64,000 nt of DNA from Rubrivivax albus. GTDB lineage: Bacteria; Pseudomonadota; Gammaproteobacteria; Burkholderiales; Burkholderiaceae_C. The stretch is taken from positions 372,001 to 436,000 of the forward strand of contig NZ_SACT01000003.1 of NCBI RefSeq assembly GCF_004016515.1, read 5' to 3'. A program made the position numbers and the translations under genes. Below are positions 11,624 through 21,031 of this stretch, piece by piece (within the stretch, counting starts at the first letter, position 1; every line of letters starts with the position of its first letter). Below the pieces are notes generated by a model that did no database searches, had not been told where the DNA came from, and saw only the letters and a list, made by a program, of their open reading frames with translations.

Positions 11624-12135
11624 GCCGTGGTCTTCTCTTCGCGCGCCTTCTTCAGCATCCGCGTGCGGATGCGGTCGCGCTTGAAGGGGCTGAGGTACTC
11701 GACGAAGACCTTGCCCATCAGGTGGTCCATCTCGTGCTGGATGCACACGGCCATCAGGCCCGCGGCCTCGCGCTCGAACACCTGGCCATCGCGGTCCAGC
11801 GCCCGCACGGCCACGCGGGCATGGCGGCGCACCTTGTCGTAGATGGTGGGCACCGACAGGCAGCCCTCGTCGCTGACGCTCATGTCCTCGCTGCGCGCCA
11901 CGATCTCGGGGTTGATCAGCACCAGCGGCTTGTCGCGCGTCTCGGAGGTGTCCATCACGATCACGCGCTCGTGCACGTCCACCTGGGTGGCGGCCAGGCC
12001 CACACCCTCGGCGGCGTACATGGTCTCGAGCATGTCGTCCACCAGGCGGCGGATGCGGTCGTCGACCTCGGCCACGGGCTTGGCCACCGTGTGCAGCCGG
12101 GGGTCGGGGTAGCGGAGGATGTTCAGCAACGCCAT
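11620..12135 (-). CDS. def: peptide deformylase
   Basis: 171 residues, usual length. Removes the N-formyl group from nascent proteins. All three family motifs are present: GVGLAATQV (motif 1), EGCLSVP (motif 2, metal Cys) and QHEMDHLMG (motif 3, two metal His and catalytic Glu). A basic C-terminal tail ([10 protein letters not shown]) follows. First gene of the def-fmt unit, whose products act at opposite ends of the formylation cycle; stop overlaps the fmt start. Confidence 0.97.
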   Translation of the reverse strand: MALLNILRYPDPRLHTVAKPVAEVDDRIRRLVDDMLETMYAAEGVGLAATQVDVHERVIVMDTSETRDKPLVLINPEIVARSEDMSVSDEGCLSVPTIYDKVRRHARVAVRALDRDGQVFEREAAGLMAVCIQHEMDHLMGKVFVEYLSPFKRDRIRTRMLKKAREEKTTA

Positions 12136-12231
12136 GACGCAGGGGACAACAAGTGGTTTCAGCTGTGGGTGTCACACAACGATCAGGCCCGTGAAGGGCT
12201 GCACAGCGGCCGGTTTCGGCGGCTGTTTTCG

Positions 12232-12260
12232 TTGCGATATCAAGGGTTTAGGGGCAGAAT
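12232..12260 (+). promoter_or_regulatory. candidate sigma-70 promoter upstream of the LysM gene
   Basis: TTGCGA at 12232-12237 and CAGAAT at 12255-12260 are separated by 17 bases, in the relatively A/T-rich 260-base gap between divergent def and the LysM gene. The -10 match is moderate. The remainder of the gap shows no other clear element. Confidence 0.3.
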
Positions 12261-12395
12261 CTTCCGCAACAGATGAACATTTTGCTGCTGATGCGCCTTT
12301 GGCGCGAGACGGCAACCGCCTGACCCTCGTTGCGGTGTGATTGTGACACTCGGCTCCACACCCCGCCACGCGGCCGCCTCCGGGAGACCCGCTGC

Positions 12396-13583
12396 ATGAG
12401 CCTGCCCCTTCGCCTGACCGCCCGCCGCCGCGTCGGCCCCGTCCTGCTGGCCTGTGCGGCACTCGCGTGGCATGCCGGGCCCGCCGTGGCCGCCGGGCCG
12501 AACCTGCCGGTCACGCCCGAGTGGCGTGCCACCGCGCAGCAGGTGGCCCAGGCCGGGGTGCCGCTGTCCGAGCTGTCGCCCAATGCGCCGGACAGCTACA
12601 CCGTGCAGCGCGGCGACACGCTGTGGGACATCTCCAAGCTCTTCCTGACCACGCCCTGGCGCTGGCCCGAGCTCTGGGGCATGAACCTCGACCAGATCCG
12701 CAACCCGCACCTCATCTTCCCGGGCCAGGTGCTGTACCTGGTCAAGCAGGACGGCCGGGCCACCTTGCGCCTGGCGCGCCCGGGCGACGGCATGCCGGAC
12801 AACACCGTCAAGCTTGGCCCGCGGGTGCGCAGCCAGGTGCTGGACAACGGTGCCATCGCCGCCATCCCGCTGCACCTGATCGGCCCGTTCCTGAACGACG
12901 CCGTGGTCTTCGAGACCAACGAACTGGCCAGTGCGCCGCGCATCGTGGCCACCCAGGAAGGCCGCGTGCTGGTGTCCCGCGGCGAGACCGCCTACGTGCG
13001 CGGCGACCTCGGCGGCGCCCGCGACTTCCGCCTGTTCCGCGAAGCCAAGCCCCTGCTCGACCCGCAGACGCGGGAGATCCTCGGCTACGAGGCCCGCTAC
13101 GTCGGCACCGCCGCGCTCGAGCGCCCGGCCGAGGACCGCGTCGGCGCCGGTGGCCGGCCGGAGATCGTGCCGGCGACCTTCCGCATCAACGACCTGCGCC
13201 TGGAGGCCGGCATCGGCGACCGTTTGCACCCGGTGCCGCAGAGCGACCTGATCGCCTATGCCCCGCACGCGCCGGCCCAGCCGGTGGACGGGCGCGTGGT
13301 GTCGATCTACGGCGACGGCCTCAACGCCGGTCAGAACCAGATCGTCTCCATCAACCGCGGTGCGCGCGACGGCATCGAGCGCGGTCACGTGTTGGCGCTG
13401 TGGCGCGCCGGGGCGCCGGCCGTGGACCGCACCGGCACCGACGGCCGGCCGCAGGTCATCCGCCTGCCCGACGAGCGCCACGGCCTGCTCTTCGTGTTCC
13501 GAACCTTCGAGCGCGTGTCGTATGCGCTGATCGTCAGCGTGCAGGAGCCGGTGCGCGCCGGCGACCGCTTCACCCAGCCCTGA
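12396..13583 (+). CDS. exported LysM-domain protein
   Basis: 395 residues. ATG at 12396 follows GGGAG at nine bases; an in-frame ATG at 12330 would add 22 residues ahead of the signal peptide. A signal peptide covers about residues 1-33 (ending PAVAA). One LysM domain spans about 68-115 (YTVQRGDTLWDISKLFL to PGQVLYLV), binding peptidoglycan. The C-terminal ~270 residues are conserved in betaproteobacterial homologues found just before dprA but have no known activity. It heads a plus-strand unit with dprA and smg. Confidence 0.88.
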   Translation: MSLPLRLTARRRVGPVLLACAALAWHAGPAVAAGPNLPVTPEWRATAQQVAQAGVPLSELSPNAPDSYTVQRGDTLWDISKLFLTTPWRWPELWGMNLDQIRNPHLIFPGQVLYLVKQDGRATLRLARPGDGMPDNTVKLGPRVRSQVLDNGAIAAIPLHLIGPFLNDAVVFETNELASAPRIVATQEGRVLVSRGETAYVRGDLGGARDFRLFREAKPLLDPQTREILGYEARYVGTAALERPAEDRVGAGGRPEIVPATFRINDLRLEAGIGDRLHPVPQSDLIAYAPHAPAQPVDGRVVSIYGDGLNAGQNQIVSINRGARDGIERGHVLALWRAGAPAVDRTGTDGRPQVIRLPDERHGLLFVFRTFERVSYALIVSVQEPVRAGDRFTQP

Positions 13584-13622
13584 CCGTCGGCAGGTTCACA
13601 GGCCGGCCACGGTCCGTCCGCG

Positions 13623-14741
13623 ATGCCTGCCGACGCGGCTGAACAGGACGCTTGGCTGCACCTGCTCCTCAGCGACGGACTGAGCCGGGGCGCGGCACGG
13701 CGCCTGCTGGGCGCCTTCGGCAGCGCCGATGCCGTGATGCGGGCATCGTCCGAGGCCCGGCAGCGTGCGGCAGGCCCGGCGGCCTTGGCCCTCGACAACC
13801 CCCCAGCCACCCTGGCCGCACGGCTGGCCGCCGCCCGGACCTGGCTGGATGGTGCCGTCTCGGACGGCCCGGCCCGGGCCCTGTGGACGCTGGCGGACCC
13901 CCAGTTTCCACCCGCCCTGTTGCAGACCGCCGACCCGCCGCTGGCCCTGTTCGCCGAAGGCGACCCGGCGTGGCTGGCGCGGCCGATGCTGGCCATCGTC
14001 GGCAGCCGAAACGCCACCGCCCAGGGTCTGGACCACGCGCGTGCCTTCGCCCGCCACTTCTCGGACGCCGGCTGGACGGTGGTCTCCGGGCTGGCCAGCG
14101 GCATCGACGGCGCGGCCCACGAGGGCGCACTGGCCGGCAGCGGCGGCACGGTGGCCGTGGTCGGCACCGGTCCGGACACCGTCTACCCGTCGCGCCACCG
14201 CCGGCTGGCCGAGCGCATCCGCGCGCGCGGCCTGATCCTGTCGGAGTACGGGCCGGGCACGCCGGCGCTGCCAGTCAACTTCCCCCGCCGCAACCGCATC
14301 ATCGCCGGCCTGTCGTCGGGCACGCTGGTGGTGGAAGCCACGCTGCAGTCGGGCTCTCTGATCACGGCCCGGCTCGCGGCCGAGGCCGGCCGCGAGGTGT
14401 TCGCCATTCCCGGGTCCATCCACGCGCCCCAGGCACGCGGCTGTCACGCGCTGATCCGCCAGGGCGCCAAGCTGGTGGAGACGGCGACCGACGTGCTGGA
14501 GGAACTGCGCCACCCGGTACAGGCGTCGCTCGCGCTCGAACCGGACAGCGAGCCCGGCGATGAAGACGATGGCGACCCGCTGCTGCGGGCGCTGGGCCAT
14601 GACCCGGTGACCCTGGACGCGCTGAGCGCGCGAACCGGCTGGGACGCCGCAGCGTTGAATGTCAGACTGCTCGAACTCGAACTGGAAGACCAGGTGGCCC
14701 GCCTGCCCGGCGGGCTGTTCCAGCGGCGCCGCGGGGTATAG
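13623..14741 (+). CDS. dprA: DNA processing protein DprA
   Basis: 372 residues. Loads RecA onto incoming single-stranded DNA during natural transformation. The Rossmann-like DprA domain is clear: AIVGSRNATAQG, VVSGLASGIDGAAHEGAL, VAVVGTGPDTVYPSRH and NFPRRNRIIAGLS. A short N-terminal SAM-like helical domain (LSRGAARRLLGAFGSADAV) precedes it and a winged-helix-type C-terminus (DALSARTGWDAAALNVRLLE) follows. Only 39 bases separate it from the LysM gene and seven from smg. Competence of this organism is not shown by the presence of dprA alone. Confidence 0.95.
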   Translation: MPADAAEQDAWLHLLLSDGLSRGAARRLLGAFGSADAVMRASSEARQRAAGPAALALDNPPATLAARLAAARTWLDGAVSDGPARALWTLADPQFPPALLQTADPPLALFAEGDPAWLARPMLAIVGSRNATAQGLDHARAFARHFSDAGWTVVSGLASGIDGAAHEGALAGSGGTVAVVGTGPDTVYPSRHRRLAERIRARGLILSEYGPGTPALPVNFPRRNRIIAGLSSGTLVVEATLQSGSLITARLAAEAGREVFAIPGSIHAPQARGCHALIRQGAKLVETATDVLEELRHPVQASLALEPDSEPGDEDDGDPLLRALGHDPVTLDALSARTGWDAAALNVRLLELELEDQVARLPGGLFQRRRGV

Positions 14742-14748
14742 TGGGCCG

Positions 14749-15201
14749 ATGTTCGACGTGCTCGTCTACCTGTACGAAAACTACTGGCGGCCGGACGCCT
14801 GCCCCGACCAGCGGCAACTCTCGCGCAAGCTCAGCGCCGCCGGCTTCGAACGCGACGACATCCAGGAAGCCCTGCACTGGCTCGACGGCCTGGCCGCCGG
14901 CGCCGAAGCCTGCGTGGACCGGCAGCGCGAGGGCAGCCACCGCGTCTACACCGATGCGGAGCGGGAGCGCCTGGGTGACGAGTCGCTGGGTTTCATCCGT
15001 TTCCTCGAATCGGCCGGTGTGCTGCCGCCGCCGATGCGCGAGATGGTCATCGACCGCGCCACCGCGGCCGGTGGCGGCCCGCTGGACCTGGACGATGTCA
15101 AGGTCATCGTGCTGATGGTGTTCTGGAGCCTGGGCGAGGAGCCCGACGCTTTGATCCTCGACGAACTCTTCGTCACCCCCGAGGAGCGGGTGATCAACTG
15201 A
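14749..15201 (+). CDS. smg: Smg family protein (DUF494)
   Basis: 150 residues from ATG at 14749, seven bases after the dprA stop. Opening MFDVLVYLYENYWRPDACPD and the Asp/Glu-rich C-terminal part (VIVLMVFWSLGEEPDALILD) match the Smg family, encoded next to dprA and often topA in beta- and gammaproteobacteria. Molecular role unknown. Here topA does not follow; the next gene runs the opposite way. Confidence 0.9.
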   Translation: MFDVLVYLYENYWRPDACPDQRQLSRKLSAAGFERDDIQEALHWLDGLAAGAEACVDRQREGSHRVYTDAERERLGDESLGFIRFLESAGVLPPPMREMVIDRATAAGGGPLDLDDVKVIVLMVFWSLGEEPDALILDELFVTPEERVIN

Positions 15202-15229
15202 GCGCCTGCGCAGCCGGCCGGCGCCCGGC

Positions 15230-17602
15230 TCAGTACGACGACCCGAGCACCGAGGCGTCGACGTCCAGCTTGGCCAGCGCGCTGCGCGTGGCCCGCACCG
15301 TGAGCGCCTCGTCCTGCGCCGGCAGCAGCAGGCCCGCCTGCAGGAACGACGCCAGCCGCTGCTGCTGGAACAGCACGCAGCGCCCGTTCGTGCCCGCGAA
15401 CAGGCTGAGTTGCTTGCGCAACCCCTGCCACGCCAGCTGCACCGGCTCGTTGCGGCCGCGGTAGTCCAGCATGTACCAGCTGCCCACCTGCAGTTCGCGC
15501 GCCCAGGCCACCATGGCCTGCGTGGGCATCGAGCCGCCGTCGGTGACGATCTCCAGGTCGGCGCTCTCGTGGCCGGAGAGGTCCAGCATCATCGACTCGT
15601 CGATCGCCATGTCGGCAGCATCGGCGGCATCGGCGGCATCGGGCAGCAACTCCTCCAGCGTCTCCAGCCGCTCCATCATCTCCTGCAGCCGCTCGTGCGG
15701 GATGACGGCCGCCTTGGCCGTGAAGGCCGCGGCCAGCGAGTCGTTGAGCTGGCGGATGTGCTCGTCCTGCTTGCCGATCTCGATGCCCGCAAGGCTCATG
15801 CCTTCGCGCAGCGCTTTGAGCAATGCCGGCAACCGGCGGATGACCTCGGCGCGCTCCTCGCGCGTGACCTTGGCGCTGGCTGACCAGATCAGGTCGGCGG
15901 CAGCGCGCTTCATGGCCTTGGTCTGGTCGCCCTGCGCGCCATGGCGCACGCCGCAGGTGGCCAGCACGTCGGCCCAGACCTGGAACAGGAACTGGCGCAC
16001 GCCGTCCTGCACCGGCACCTCGTTGAGCATGCGCCGCAACTCGATGGTGTACTGGATGGCCATGGTCTCGCGCTGCTCGACCTGCTGCGCCAGCGACACC
16101 CCTTTGCGGCTGGCCTCGTTCTCGTTCTTGAACCAGTGCTCGAGGAACTTCTCGAACTCGGTGAGCACGGTCTGGAAGACGCGGCGGCCGGTGTCGGGGT
16201 AGGCCTCGACCACCTGCACGATGCGCTTGATCTCCTTGGCCAGCGCGTCGCCCACGTTGCCGCCGGTGCTGCTGTCGAAACCCAGCACGCAGGCGCCCAT
16301 GCGGTCGATCAGGCGCCGGGCCGGGTGGTCGATGGTGGCGAAGAAGTCCGGCTCCGACACCGCCACGCGCAGCACCGGCATCTGCAGGCGTGCGAACCAG
16401 ACGCGGATGGCCGCCGGGATGCGGTCCTCGGTGAGGATGCTCTGGAACAGCAGGGCGACGATCTCGATCGTGGCCCGCTCCTCGGGCGTGGCCGCCGCCC
16501 GCTTGAGGTTCTGCCGGCGCTGGTGCAGTTCGTCCAGCATCACCGGGGCGGTGACCTGCGCGTCTGCGCCGGAGGACCGGCCATCCGGCGTCAGCCGCTG
16601 GCGGATGCCGGCCTGCGCGGTGTCGATGGCGCGCGACAGGGCCGGCGACAGGGCGCGGGGACTGGTCGGCGCCAGGAAGTTCGGCACGTGGCGGCCCACC
16701 AGCCGATTGAGTCGGCCGAGCACCGCCTCCACGTGTTCCGAACTGCGCGGCAGCGGGCCGGCACGCGTCATCATGCGCGTTTCTTCGCCGACGTAGCCGC
16801 GCGGTCGGCCGCCGCCACTGCCGCGGTCGAACCCGGAGTCGGCGCCGCGCTCGTCGGCCGGGAACTGGCTCGATGTGGCGAACCCCGAACTGCGCGCGTC
16901 GCCCTGGCCGGCTGCGGCAGCCCCAGGCGATACGCCCTTGTTGCGCCGGATGAAGGGGCGCAGGTCGACGTCGGGCAGCACGTGACGCTCGACCAGCCAG
17001 CGGTTGGTCTCGTGGTAGCAGGCCTCGGTGAGGTGGGCGAATTCCTCGTGCAGCACCGGCTGCATCTCGCGCCAGTCGGTCTGCGTGAGCCCCGCACCAC
17101 GCCAGGCGTCGACGACGATGCGCGCCAGCACGTGGGCGCGCAGCAGGTCCTGCGGCTCGAGTTCCCCGCGCTGCTCCAGGTGCACGATGCGCGAGCGCAG
17201 GTCGGAGAACTCCCACGATGCCCGGTCCATGATCGCCAGCGCCAGGCGCGAGGTCATGATCTCGAGCTCGATGGTGTCGTCGTCCACCAGCGACATGGTG
17301 TTGACGGTGGCCTGGCCGCCGGAGGGCGAGAACTCGCCGACCCGCGACGCGGACACGCCGTACAGCAGCGCGTTGCGCAGCCCGCCCACCATGCCACGGT
17401 GCCAGGCCGGCGCCAGCTTCATGATGTTCTGCACCAGGTCACGCCGGCGCATCATGGTGCCGTGCTCCGACGGCTTGTCCAGCAGTGCCTTGGCCGTTTC
17501 GCAGGCGTCCTGGACCAGGCCCGCCAGCCCCTTCACGAGCTCTTCGGTGTACAGCCGCCGGGCCTGCCCCGCGAGGGTCTGAAATGCGGCGCCGGTGACC
17601 AT
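15230..17602 (-). CDS. DUF1631 family protein
   Basis: 790 residues, no signal peptide or membrane segment. Matches the long DUF1631 family of betaproteobacteria: helical N-terminus (DLVQNIMKLAPAWHRGM), a disordered Gly/Arg/Ser-rich linker near residues 225-290, a conserved middle (ACVLGFDSSTGGNVGDALAK) and a C-terminal ~100-residue beta-rich region (LQVGSWYMLDYRGRNEPVQLAW) resembling the PilZ-like fold; c-di-GMP binding is only inference. Codons for DAADAADAAD derive from a 9-base tandem repeat at about 15614-15640, a possible length-variable spot. Stands between smg (convergent) and secF. Confidence 0.8.
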   Translation of the reverse strand: MVTGAAFQTLAGQARRLYTEELVKGLAGLVQDACETAKALLDKPSEHGTMMRRRDLVQNIMKLAPAWHRGMVGGLRNALLYGVSASRVGEFSPSGGQATVNTMSLVDDDTIELEIMTSRLALAIMDRASWEFSDLRSRIVHLEQRGELEPQDLLRAHVLARIVVDAWRGAGLTQTDWREMQPVLHEEFAHLTEACYHETNRWLVERHVLPDVDLRPFIRRNKGVSPGAAAAGQGDARSSGFATSSQFPADERGADSGFDRGSGGGRPRGYVGEETRMMTRAGPLPRSSEHVEAVLGRLNRLVGRHVPNFLAPTSPRALSPALSRAIDTAQAGIRQRLTPDGRSSGADAQVTAPVMLDELHQRRQNLKRAAATPEERATIEIVALLFQSILTEDRIPAAIRVWFARLQMPVLRVAVSEPDFFATIDHPARRLIDRMGACVLGFDSSTGGNVGDALAKEIKRIVQVVEAYPDTGRRVFQTVLTEFEKFLEHWFKNENEASRKGVSLAQQVEQRETMAIQYTIELRRMLNEVPVQDGVRQFLFQVWADVLATCGVRHGAQGDQTKAMKRAAADLIWSASAKVTREERAEVIRRLPALLKALREGMSLAGIEIGKQDEHIRQLNDSLAAAFTAKAAVIPHERLQEMMERLETLEELLPDAADAADAADMAIDESMMLDLSGHESADLEIVTDGGSMPTQAMVAWARELQVGSWYMLDYRGRNEPVQLAWQGLRKQLSLFAGTNGRCVLFQQQRLASFLQAGLLLPAQDEALTVRATRSALAKLDVDASVLGSSY

Positions 17603-17645
17603 GGAGGCTGCGCGGTGGACTCTGGGGTTGTGGTGCCGAACGACT

Positions 17646-18692
17646 CTACACCACCGCCCCGGCGTTCGGATCGTTCGGATCCAGATCCTTGGGGGTTGCC
17701 TTGACCAGGTCTTCCCGCTTCACGCCCAGCCACATCGCCGTAGCCGCGGCCACGAACACCGACGAGTAGATGCCGAAGCAGATGCCGATGGTCAGCGCCA
17801 GCGCGAAGTAGAACAGCGTGGGCCCGCCGAAGATCAGCATCGACAGCACCATGATCTGGGTGGAGCCGTGGGTGATGATGGTGCGGCTGATGGTGCCCGT
17901 GATGGCGTTGTCGATGACCTGCGACGTCGTCATCTTGCGGTACTTGCGGAACGACTCGCGGATGCGGTCGAAGATCACCACCGACTCGTTGACCGAGTAG
18001 CCCAGCACCGCCAGCACCGCCGCCAGCACCGCCAGCGAGAACTCCCACTGGAAGAAGGCGAAGAAGCCCAGGATGATGACCACGTCGTGCAGGTTGGCCA
18101 CGATGGCCGCGACCGAGAACTTCCACTCGAAGCGCAGCGCCAAGTAGATCATGATGCCCACGATGGTGGCGATCAGCGCGTAGACGCCCTTCTCGTAGAG
18201 CTCGGCGCCCACCGACGGGCCGACGAACTCGGTGCGCATCAGCTGCAGCGGCTCCGTCGCGCCAGCAGCCGCGCCGGCCACCTCGCAGGCCGGGCGGCTC
18301 ACCGCCTCGCCCTCGGCCGTGGTGTACGACTTGGTCCGCACCTCGCCCTGCTCGACCTTGCACAGCTCACCGAACACCTGGGTGGCCAGCGCATCCTGCT
18401 TCTGGCCCTCGCGCACCGGCAGGCGGATCAGCACGTCGCGCGAGGTGCCGAAGTTCTGCACCTGCACCTCGCCCAGGCCCAGCGCCTCCACCGCCGATCG
18501 CGTCTTGTCGATGTCGGCCGCCTGCGCGTACTGCACCTCGAGCACCGTGCCGCCGGTGAACTCGATCGACAGGTGCAGGCCGCGCGTGGCCAGGAAGAAA
18601 ACGGCCGCGGCAAAGGTGAGGAAGGAAATGGCGTTCAGCACCAGCGCATGGCGCATGAACGGGATGTCGCGCTTGATCCGGAAGAATTCCAT
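17646..18692 (-). CDS. secF: protein translocase subunit SecF
   Basis: 348 residues, six predicted membrane helices. With SecD and YajC it forms the accessory complex that uses proton-motive force to help late steps of Sec export. Seen: N-terminal helix (FLTFAAAVFFLATRGLHLSIEF), the IEFTGGTVLEV motif, periplasmic P4-like region, and the C-terminal membrane block containing GYSVNESVVIFDRIRE, the SecF signature. Starts 15 bases after secD on the same strand, hence co-transcribed. Confidence 0.97.
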   Translation of the reverse strand: MEFFRIKRDIPFMRHALVLNAISFLTFAAAVFFLATRGLHLSIEFTGGTVLEVQYAQAADIDKTRSAVEALGLGEVQVQNFGTSRDVLIRLPVREGQKQDALATQVFGELCKVEQGEVRTKSYTTAEGEAVSRPACEVAGAAAGATEPLQLMRTEFVGPSVGAELYEKGVYALIATIVGIMIYLALRFEWKFSVAAIVANLHDVVIILGFFAFFQWEFSLAVLAAVLAVLGYSVNESVVIFDRIRESFRKYRKMTTSQVIDNAITGTISRTIITHGSTQIMVLSMLIFGGPTLFYFALALTIGICFGIYSSVFVAAATAMWLGVKREDLVKATPKDLDPNDPNAGAVV

Positions 18693-18707
18693 CGTCGTGC
18701 TCCGGGA

Positions 18708-20600
18708 TCAGGGCTTGGCCACGGCCGAGCCGGCAGCGGCATCGGAGGCAGGTTTCCACACGGTGCCGATCGACACCGACTTCAGCCGCTTCTGGCGCCC
18801 GTACCAGAGGTTCACCAGGCCGCGCGAGAACACCACGGCGGAGAACATCGAGGTCAGGATGCCCAGGCAGTGCACCACCGCGAAGCCGCGCACCGGGCCG
18901 GAGCCGAAGGCCAGCAGCGCCACGCCGGCGATCAGCGTGGTGACGTTGGAGTCGAGGATGGTGCCCCAGGCGCGCTCGTAGCCGGCCGCGATGGCCGCCT
19001 GAGGCGCCGCGCCACCGCGCAGTTCCTCGCGCACGCGCTCGTTGATCAGCACGTTGGCGTCGATGGCCATGCCCAGCGCCAGCGCCATGGCCGCGATGCC
19101 AGGCAGCGTCAGCGTGGCCTGCAGCATCGACAGCACGGCCACCAGCAGCAGCACGTTGAAGGCCAGCGCCAGCGACGAGAACAGGCCGAAGACCATGTAG
19201 TAGATGCACATGAAGATCGCGATCGCCGCGAAACCCCAGAGCACGCTGTTGAAGCCCTTGGCGATGTTGTCGGCGCCCAGGCTGGGGCCGATGGTGCGCT
19301 CCTCGATGATCTCCATCGGCGCGGCCAGCGAGCCGGCGCGCAGCAGCAGCGCCTGGTCGGCCGCCTCGGTGGTGGTCATGCGACCGGAGATCTGCACCCG
19401 GCCGCCGCCGATCTCGTCGCGGATCACCGGCGCCGTGACGACCTCGCCCCGCCCCTTCTCGAACAGGATGATGGCCATGCGCTTGCCGACGTTCTCGCGC
19501 GTGACGTCGCGGAACACGCGCGCACCCTTGGCGTCGAGCACGAGGTTGACCGTGGGCTCCTGCGTCTGGCTGTCGAAGCCGGGCTGGGCGTCGGTGAGGT
19601 TCTCGCCGGTCAGCACCACGTCGCGCTTGACGATCAGCGGCGCGCCGTTGCGCTCGGGGAAGCGCTCGCTGCCGAAGGGCACCGGGCCGGCGCCGCGCTC
19701 GGCGTCGCGCGCCGCGGCGCTCTCGTCGACCATGCGGATCTCCAGCGTCGCGGTGCGGCCGATGATGTCCTTGGCCTTGGCCGTGTCCTGCACGCCCGGC
19801 AGCTGCACCACCACGCGGTCGGCGCCCTGTTGCTGGATCACCGGCTCGGCCACGCCGAGTTCGTTGACGCGGTTGTGCAGGGTGGTGATGTTCTGCTTGA
19901 GCGCCTGGTCCTGCACTGCACGTGCGGCCACCTCGGTCAGGCGGCCGGTCAGGCGCAGCTGCTCGCCGTCGCCGGCTTCCGTCCAGGCCAGCTCGGGCAG
20001 CTGGCCGGACAGGACGTCCAGCGCCTGGGTGCGCGTGGCCGCGTCACGGAAGCGTAGTTCCAGCGCCTGGCCGTCGCGCGACAGCCCGCCATGGCGGATG
20101 TTCTTGTCGCGCAGCATGGTGCGGATGTCGCCGGCCAGCGACTCGGCGCGCTTGTCCAGCGCCGCCTTCATGTCCACCTGCATCAGGAAGTGCACGCCGC
20201 CGCGCAGGTCCAGGCCCAGGTACATGGGCAGCGCGCGGATCTCGGCCATCCACGCCGGAGAACGCGACAGCAGGTTCAGCGCGACGATGTACGACGGGTT
20301 GGCCGGGTCGGGATTCAGCGCCTTGACCAGGGCGTCCTTGGCGCGCACCTGGGTGTCCACGTCGGACAGGCGCGCCTTGACGGAGTTGCCGTCGAACTGC
20401 ACGAAGTCCGGCGTCACGCCGGCGTTCTTCAGGATGCCTTCGACACGCTCGGCCATCGTCGCGTCGATCTTCAGCGTCACCTTGCCGCTGGAGACCTGCA
20501 CCGCAGGCGCCTCGCCGAAGAAATTGGGCAGCGTGTAGAGCAAGCCCACGACCATCGCGACCAGCAGGATCGCGTACTTCCACAAGGGGTAGCGGTTCAT
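18708..20600 (-). CDS. secD: protein translocase subunit SecD
   Basis: 630 residues, inner membrane. First helix YAILLVAMVVGLLYTLPNFF, periplasmic P1 domain including LGLDLRGGVHFLMQVD, and a C-terminal five-helix block with ALALGMAIDANVLINERVRE, the SecD signature. A start at 20600 (MNRYPLWKY) follows AGGAA; that ribosome site lies in the loop of a stem-loop (20601-20636). Between yajC and secF in the canonical order. Confidence 0.97.
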   Translation of the reverse strand: MNRYPLWKYAILLVAMVVGLLYTLPNFFGEAPAVQVSSGKVTLKIDATMAERVEGILKNAGVTPDFVQFDGNSVKARLSDVDTQVRAKDALVKALNPDPANPSYIVALNLLSRSPAWMAEIRALPMYLGLDLRGGVHFLMQVDMKAALDKRAESLAGDIRTMLRDKNIRHGGLSRDGQALELRFRDAATRTQALDVLSGQLPELAWTEAGDGEQLRLTGRLTEVAARAVQDQALKQNITTLHNRVNELGVAEPVIQQQGADRVVVQLPGVQDTAKAKDIIGRTATLEIRMVDESAAARDAERGAGPVPFGSERFPERNGAPLIVKRDVVLTGENLTDAQPGFDSQTQEPTVNLVLDAKGARVFRDVTRENVGKRMAIILFEKGRGEVVTAPVIRDEIGGGRVQISGRMTTTEAADQALLLRAGSLAAPMEIIEERTIGPSLGADNIAKGFNSVLWGFAAIAIFMCIYYMVFGLFSSLALAFNVLLLVAVLSMLQATLTLPGIAAMALALGMAIDANVLINERVREELRGGAAPQAAIAAGYERAWGTILDSNVTTLIAGVALLAFGSGPVRGFAVVHCLGILTSMFSAVVFSRGLVNLWYGRQKRLKSVSIGTVWKPASDAAAGSAVAKP

Positions 20601-20636
20601 CGGGGGTTCCTGCGGCCGCCGCCGGAGCCACCCCCG
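20601..20636 (-). promoter_or_regulatory. stem-loop enclosing the secD ribosome binding site
   Basis: On the minus-strand message CGGGGGU (20636-20630) pairs with ACCCCCG (20607-20601), which ends one base before the secD ATG. The loop of 22 bases carries AGGAA. Such a fold could modulate secD translation relative to yajC; this is inference from sequence pairing alone. Confidence 0.35.
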
Positions 20637-20657
20637 GCGATGCAGGCCGCGTCGGGA

Positions 20658-20981
20658 TTACTTGAAGGTGCCCTTGGGCAGGACCTGCACGATCGACGGG
20701 CGCTGCACCTGCAGTTCCACGTTGCCGGCCACTTCCACGTGCACGATCGAATCGCCAAGCTTGGACACGCGACCCAGGATGCCGCCGCCAAGCACGACCT
20801 CGTCACCCTTGGCCAGGGCCTCGATCATGGCCTTGTGCTCCTTCTGCCGCTTCATCTGCGGACGGATCATGATGAAGTACAGCACCACGAACATCAGCAC
20901 CAGCGGCAGCAGGCTGAGCAGCGACGACTCGGTGCTGGCGGCCGCGGGGGCGGCCTGGGCGAAGGCTTCGGAAATGAACAC
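20658..20981 (-). CDS. yajC: preprotein translocase subunit YajC
   Basis: 107 residues with a single N-terminal membrane helix (LLPLVLMFVVLYFIMIRPQ) and a cytosolic domain containing KGDEVVLGGGILGRV, the YajC signature. Start codon is GTG at 20981, preceded by GAGG. Usual first gene of yajC-secD-secF. The customary upstream tgt/queA genes are absent; a regulator-like gene at 21032-23317 sits there on the same strand. Confidence 0.96.
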   Translation of the reverse strand: MFISEAFAQAAPAAASTESSLLSLLPLVLMFVVLYFIMIRPQMKRQKEHKAMIEALAKGDEVVLGGGILGRVSKLGDSIVHVEVAGNVELQVQRPSIVQVLPKGTFK

Positions 20982-21031
20982 GGGGAGATCCTCTGGGCAA
21001 AGAACCGGCAGATGCGGGCGAACCTGGCATT

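Noticed and set aside
11624..12175. 184-codon N-terminal extension of fmt
   Set aside because: It overlaps def entirely in another frame and is low-complexity; TTG at 11623 gives a family-like N-terminus.
15614..15640. Tandem repeat as a separate mobile or regulatory element
   Set aside because: It is a short in-frame 9-base repeat in the DUF1631 gene; described with that gene.
17595..20057. 820-codon plus-strand open frame
   Set aside because: Antisense to secF and secD, with no recognisable domain; GC-bias artefact.
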